64,000 bases of DNA, taken from positions 1,488,001 through 1,552,000 of the forward strand of contig NZ_CP109450.1 of the NCBI RefSeq assembly GCF_041438865.1. Direction: 5' to 3'. The notes beneath the pieces are model-generated. The model saw only the letters and a list, made by a program, of their open reading frames with translations. It was not told where the DNA came from and ran no database searches. This document shows, piece after piece, positions 60,609 through 64,000 of this stretch; within the stretch, counting starts at the first letter, position 1, and each line of letters starts with the position of its first letter. The stretch is from Streptomyces sp. NBC_01471. GTDB taxonomy: Bacteria; Actinomycetota; Actinomycetes; Streptomycetales; Streptomycetaceae. The position numbers and the translations under genes are program-made.

Positions 60609-61937
60609 TCAGGCAGCCTTCGCGATGGGTTCAAGGATCGCCACGCACTCCACATGATGCGTCATAGGGAACAGATCGAACGCCCGCAGCACCCGCACCC
60701 CGTACCCCCCGTCCCGGAAGTACGCCAGGTCCCGGGCCAGTGCCGCCGGGTCGCACGCGACGTACGCGATACGGCGGGCGCCCAGGGATGCCAGGTGCTT
60801 GACCGTCTGCTTGCCCGCTCCCGCCCGGGGCGGGTCCAGGACGATCAGGTCGGTCTCGGTGATGCCCGTGCGGGGCAGGGCCGCCTCGACCTTGCCGTGT
60901 TCGATGCGGACCCTCGGGAGTTCCTTCAGGTTGTGCCTGGCGTCCTCGCACGCGCGCTTGGAGGACTCGATGCCGAGCACCGCGCCCTGCTCGCCGACCC
61001 GTTCGGCGATGGCGCCCGCGAACAGACCGACGCCGCAGTACAGATCGAGCGCCGAGTCGCCCTTGCGGGGCATCAGGCCCTGCATCACGGCCTTCATCAG
61101 GGTGTCGGCCGCCTGCGGGTGGACCTGCCAGAAGCCGCCCATGCCGACGCGGTACGTGCGGCCGTCGGCCCGTTCGCGGACGAAGGGGCGGCCGTGGACA
61201 CGGTGCACCCCGCCGTCGTGCTCCTCGACGCGCAGCACCGAGACGGGCTTGTCGAGCTCGACCAGGGGCAGCCGGCCGCCCGGCTTCGGGGTGAGGACGA
61301 CCTGGCGGTCGCTGGAGCCGGTCGCCGCGATGGCCTCGACGGACGCCAGCTGCGGCCACTCGCGCTTCTCGATGCCCAGTTCCGTGACGCCCGGCGCCGC
61401 GATCATGCAGTGGTCGATCGGCTCGACCTCGTGGGACCGGTGCTTGCGCAGCCCCGCCCTGCCCTGCTCGTCCACCGTGTACTGGACCCGGGTACGCCAC
61501 GCGGGAACCTCGCCCGCCGGCAGTTTGTCACCGGTCGCGGGCATCACAGTGCCATCCCAGCCCGCCTCCTCCGGGGTCAGGCCCGCCAGACGCTGGAGCT
61601 GCTCGGTGATCACCTCACCCTTGAGCCTGCGCTGCGCGCCCGGCTTGGCGTGCTGCCAGTCGCAGCCGCCGCACCGGCCCGGACCCGAGTAGGGGCACGG
61701 GGCCTCGACCCGGTCCTTGGATGCCTCGATGATCCGGACGGCGTCGGCCCGCAGGAAGCGTGAGCCCTCCTCGCCGTCGGTCACCCGGGCGACGACCTTC
61801 TCGCCGGGCAGGGTGTGCCGTACGAAGAGGACCCGGCCCTCCTCGTTGCGGGCGATGCAGTGGCCGCCGTGCGCGACGGGGCCGACCTCGACCTCGTACT
61901 CCTCCCCGACCAGCGATGACGTGGGTTCTGTCTGCAT
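60609..61937 (-). CDS. TrmA/RlmD-type RNA uridine methyltransferase
   Basis: A 442-residue SAM-dependent RNA methyltransferase starting at ATG 61937. An N-terminal TRAM domain (VGEEYEVEVGPVAHGGHCIA) is followed by a cysteine cluster, CPYSGPGRCGGCDWQHAKP, typical of the [4Fe-4S] site of RlmD-type enzymes. The SAM motif is ALDLYCGVGLFAGAIAE. DPPRAGAGKQ and the catalytic-cysteine region YVACDPAALARDL follow near the C-terminus. It methylates a uridine at C5 in rRNA or tRNA. Its last codons coincide with the right copy of a direct repeat that may be an integration site. It is next to the APC permease. Confidence 0.92.
   Translation of the reverse strand: MQTEPTSSLVGEEYEVEVGPVAHGGHCIARNEEGRVLFVRHTLPGEKVVARVTDGEEGSRFLRADAVRIIEASKDRVEAPCPYSGPGRCGGCDWQHAKPGAQRRLKGEVITEQLQRLAGLTPEEAGWDGTVMPATGDKLPAGEVPAWRTRVQYTVDEQGRAGLRKHRSHEVEPIDHCMIAAPGVTELGIEKREWPQLASVEAIAATGSSDRQVVLTPKPGGRLPLVELDKPVSVLRVEEHDGGVHRVHGRPFVRERADGRTYRVGMGGFWQVHPQAADTLMKAVMQGLMPRKGDSALDLYCGVGLFAGAIAERVGEQGAVLGIESSKRACEDARHNLKELPRVRIEHGKVEAALPRTGITETDLIVLDPPRAGAGKQTVKHLASLGARRIAYVACDPAALARDLAYFRDGGYGVRVLRAFDLFPMTHHVECVAILEPIAKAA
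60637..60665. repeat. Right copy of the 29-bp direct repeat (possible attachment site)
   Basis: Differs at one base from 30541-30569 and lies within the last codons of the intact RNA methyltransferase gene. The pair brackets cluster 2 in direct orientation. Confidence 0.7.
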
Positions 61938-62069
61938 GGCGGGGGGACTCCAGAAGATCAAAAGGGAACAGCCGGACAACGACCCACCAGTCTACGTGGA
62001 TGCTGCCCGGCCGTTCACCAGTCGGATACCGGGGACAGTGCGGGACCGGCCCGCGATGATCCGATCCGC

Positions 62070-64000
62070 TCAGCTCTTGCCCTTCGTGTCCTTGGTGTCC
62101 TTCGTGCCCTTGGGCCCCTTGGTGCCCTTCGCGCCCTTCGCGCCCTTGGTGGACGATCCCGCGGACTCGTCGTACCGCCTGGTCACCGGCCCGCGGCGGA
62201 CCGCACCCGGCGCATTCCAGTCGGCCCGCTTCCTGGCCCGCTTCTTCGCGAGTTCCGAGGACTCCAGCTGGTACGGGACCGAGGTGACCATGACACCGGG
62301 GGTGAAGAGCAGCCGCCCCTTCAGGCGCAGGGCGCTCTGGTTGTGCAGGACGTGCTCGTACCAGTGACCCACCACGTACTCGGGGATGTAGATGGAGACC
62401 ACGTCCCGCGGGCTCTCGCGCCGCAGGCCCCGCACGTACTCGATGATCGGCCGGGTGATCTCGCGGTAGGGAGAGTCGAGGATCTTCAGCGGCACGTTGA
62501 TGCCGCGCCGCTCCCAGTCCTCCCTGAGCGCCTTCGTCTCGGCCGGGTCCACGCCGATGGAGAGCGCCTCCAGATGGTCCGAGCGCATCAGCTTCGCGTA
62601 GCCGAGCGCGCGCAGCGTCGGCTTGTGGACCTTGGAGACCAGCACGATCGAGTGGACGCGGGACGGGCGCAGGCTGTCCTCGGACGGCTCGTCCGGTGCC
62701 GCGATCTCGTCGGCCACCCGGTCGTAGTGCTTGCGGATCGCCGTCATGGTCCCGAAGAAGATCACCATGCCGAGCAGGGCGACCCAGGCACCGTGGGTGA
62801 ACTTGGTGGCCAGGACGACGACCAGCACCAGACCGGTGAAGAAGGCACCGAAGGTGTTGATCGCGCGCGAACGGATCATGTGGCGGCGCTTGTTCGGGTC
62901 CTTCTCGGTCGCCAGGTGGCGGTTCCAGTGCCGGACCATGCCGGTCTGGCTGAGCGTGAAGGAGACGAACACGCCGACGATGTACAGCTGGATCAGCCGC
63001 GTCGAGTCGGCGCCGTAGATCACCACGAGCAGGATGGCCGCACCGGCCAGCAGCACGATGCCGTTGGAGAAGGCCAGCCGGTCGCCGCGGGTGTGCAGCT
63101 GGCGCGGCAGGTAGCGGTCCTGGGCGAGGATCGAGCCGAGCAGCGGGAAGCCGTTGTACGCGGTGTTGGCAGCCAGGAAGAGGACCAGCGCGGTCGCTGC
63201 GGCGAGGACCACGAACAAGAAGGTGCCGTTGCCGAACACGGCGGCGGCCACCTGCGAGATCACCGGGTCCTGGTTGTAGCCGGCCCCCACCGGGACTCCG
63301 TGGCTGAGCAGATCGGTGCCGGGGTTGGACGCCATCCGCACCTTGGTGACCATGGCGAGGGCGATGATCCCGCAGAACATCGTGACGGCCAGGACGCCCA
63401 TCAGTGCCAGCGTGGACGCGGCGTTCTTGCTCTTCGGCTTGCGGAAGGCCGGTACGCCGTTGCTGATCGCCTCGACTCCGGTGAGCGCCGCACAGCCGGA
63501 GGAGAAGGCCCGCAGCAGCAGGAAGACCATGGCGAAGCCGCCCAGGCCGCCCCGCTCCGCGTGGATCGTGAAGCCCGCGGTCGGGGCCTTCATCGTGTCG
63601 CCGAGCACCAGACCGCGGAAGGCGCCCCACGCGATCATGATGAAGACGCCCGCGACGAAGACGTACGTGGGAATGGCGAAAAGCTTCCCCGATTCCTTCA
63701 CACCGCGCAGGTTCATCAGGGTCAGCAGAACGATGGTGCCGACGGCACAGAGCACCTTGTGCTCGACGACGAAGGGGATCGCCGAGCCGAGGTTCTCGAC
63801 GCCGGATGCGATCGACACCGCCACGGTGAGTACGTAGTCGACGAGCAGGGCGCTGGCCACGGTCAGCCCGGCCTTCGGCCCGAGGTTGGTGGTCGCGACC
63901 TCGTAGTCACCGCCGCCGCTGGGGTAGGCGTGCACGTTCTGCCGGTAGGACGCCACCACGGTGAACATCAGTACTACGACGGCAACCGCGATCCACGGGC
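62070..64000 (-). CDS. APC-family permease with soluble C-terminal domain, N-terminus beyond the window
   Basis: A minus-strand gene whose 5' end lies past 64,000; the frame is open at the edge. At least 640 residues are visible. The membrane part has about ten hydrophobic segments with SSGCAALTGVEAISNGVPAF and LFLAANTAYNGFPLL, typical of large APC/YdaO-like amino acid or potassium permeases. A cytoplasmic domain follows (VHSIVLVSKVHKPTLRALGY onward). The protein ends in a run of Thr-Lys-Gly/Asp triplets, collagen-like in appearance (residues encoded at about 62,070-62,150). It neighbours the RNA methyltransferase gene in the same orientation, an apparent core-genome pair. Confidence 0.88.
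   Translation of the reverse strand, partial: PWIAVAVVVLMFTVVASYRQNVHAYPSGGGDYEVATTNLGPKAGLTVASALLVDYVLTVAVSIASGVENLGSAIPFVVEHKVLCAVGTIVLLTLMNLRGVKESGKLFAIPTYVFVAGVFIMIAWGAFRGLVLGDTMKAPTAGFTIHAERGGLGGFAMVFLLLRAFSSGCAALTGVEAISNGVPAFRKPKSKNAASTLALMGVLAVTMFCGIIALAMVTKVRMASNPGTDLLSHGVPVGAGYNQDPVISQVAAAVFGNGTFLFVVLAAATALVLFLAANTAYNGFPLLGSILAQDRYLPRQLHTRGDRLAFSNGIVLLAGAAILLVVIYGADSTRLIQLYIVGVFVSFTLSQTGMVRHWNRHLATEKDPNKRRHMIRSRAINTFGAFFTGLVLVVVLATKFTHGAWVALLGMVIFFGTMTAIRKHYDRVADEIAAPDEPSEDSLRPSRVHSIVLVSKVHKPTLRALGYAKLMRSDHLEALSIGVDPAETKALREDWERRGINVPLKILDSPYREITRPIIEYVRGLRRESPRDVVSIYIPEYVVGHWYEHVLHNQSALRLKGRLLFTPGVMVTSVPYQLESSELAKKRARKRADWNAPGAVRRGPVTRRYDESAGSSTKGAKGAKGTKGPKGTKDTKDTKGKS

Noticed and set aside
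60414..61763. A 449-codon plus-strand frame
   Set aside because: Antisense shadow of the RNA methyltransferase gene, whose motifs are clear on the minus strand.

Overview
The window is high-GC actinobacterial DNA, most likely from a Streptomyces chromosome. Supporting signs are frequent GTG/TTG starts, purine-rich ribosome binding sites, ATGA/GTGA gene overlaps, a SARP/NB-ARC regulator, TTA codons in secondary-metabolism genes, and two adjacent biosynthetic gene clusters.

Layout. 0-11 kb is ordinary or decayed accessory DNA. It holds the end of an FAD/NAD(P)-binding protein, remnants of a DAHP synthase and of a DUF4157 protein, an Lrp/AsnC regulator divergent from an MFS exporter plus M20 amidohydrolase pair, a CDP-glycerol-transferase-like gene interrupted by 18 pure copies of a 7-bp repeat, and an NB-ARC/TPR protein. 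11.1-28.2 kb is cluster 1, all on the minus strand and built from two transcription units. The proximal unit carries a cupin-MetRS didomain protein of the hydrazine synthetase type, a D-amino-acid-oxidase-like flavoprotein, a GNAT, a lysine/ornithine N-hydroxylase, an APC permease and an EctB-like aminotransferase. The distal unit carries two sister AMP-binding enzymes (one with its catalytic lysine lost), an ACP-rhodanese fusion, a flavin monooxygenase, a hydrolase, another GNAT, a DMT exporter and two small proteins. Together they suggest an N-N bond product: N-hydroxylation of an amino acid, coupling to a second amino acid, oxidative release of a hydrazino acid, then tailoring on a carrier protein.

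28.4-30.7 kb is gene-poor and contains a fragment matching the 3' end of the trmA-like gene found intact at 60.6-61.9 kb. The 29-bp match at both places (28 of 29 identical, direct orientation) and a broken tyrosine recombinase plus two broken transposases near the right copy suggest that 30.5-60.6 kb arrived as an island at the 3' end of that gene.

30.7-57.4 kb is cluster 2, the most unusual part. A TTA-containing SARP regulator sits at its left edge. A long minus-strand operon encodes an S66 (MccF-type) peptidase, a ProRS-like protein, an AsnRS-like protein without anticodon domain, a glycosyltransferase-aminotransferase fusion, three methyltransferases, a YdjC-type deacetylase, a phytanoyl-CoA-dioxygenase-like enzyme, a P450, an APH-type kinase and a complete extra MetRS. 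The divergent plus-strand unit encodes an HAD protein, a 33-residue double-glycine precursor peptide with predicted core FTVITPNCSAA, a C39-peptidase ABC exporter, a condensation-domain protein with an altered active-site motif, a carrier protein, two acyl-AMP ligases and a family 2 glycosyltransferase. Nothing I know combines these parts. An exported, acylated or glycosylated peptide, or an aminoacyl-nucleoside-like inhibitor protected by MccF and a spare MetRS, are the leading inferences.

57.4-60.6 kb is a graveyard of mobile elements with one small intact LuxR-type regulator. 60.6-64 kb returns to core genes: an RNA methyltransferase and an APC-family permease that runs off the window.
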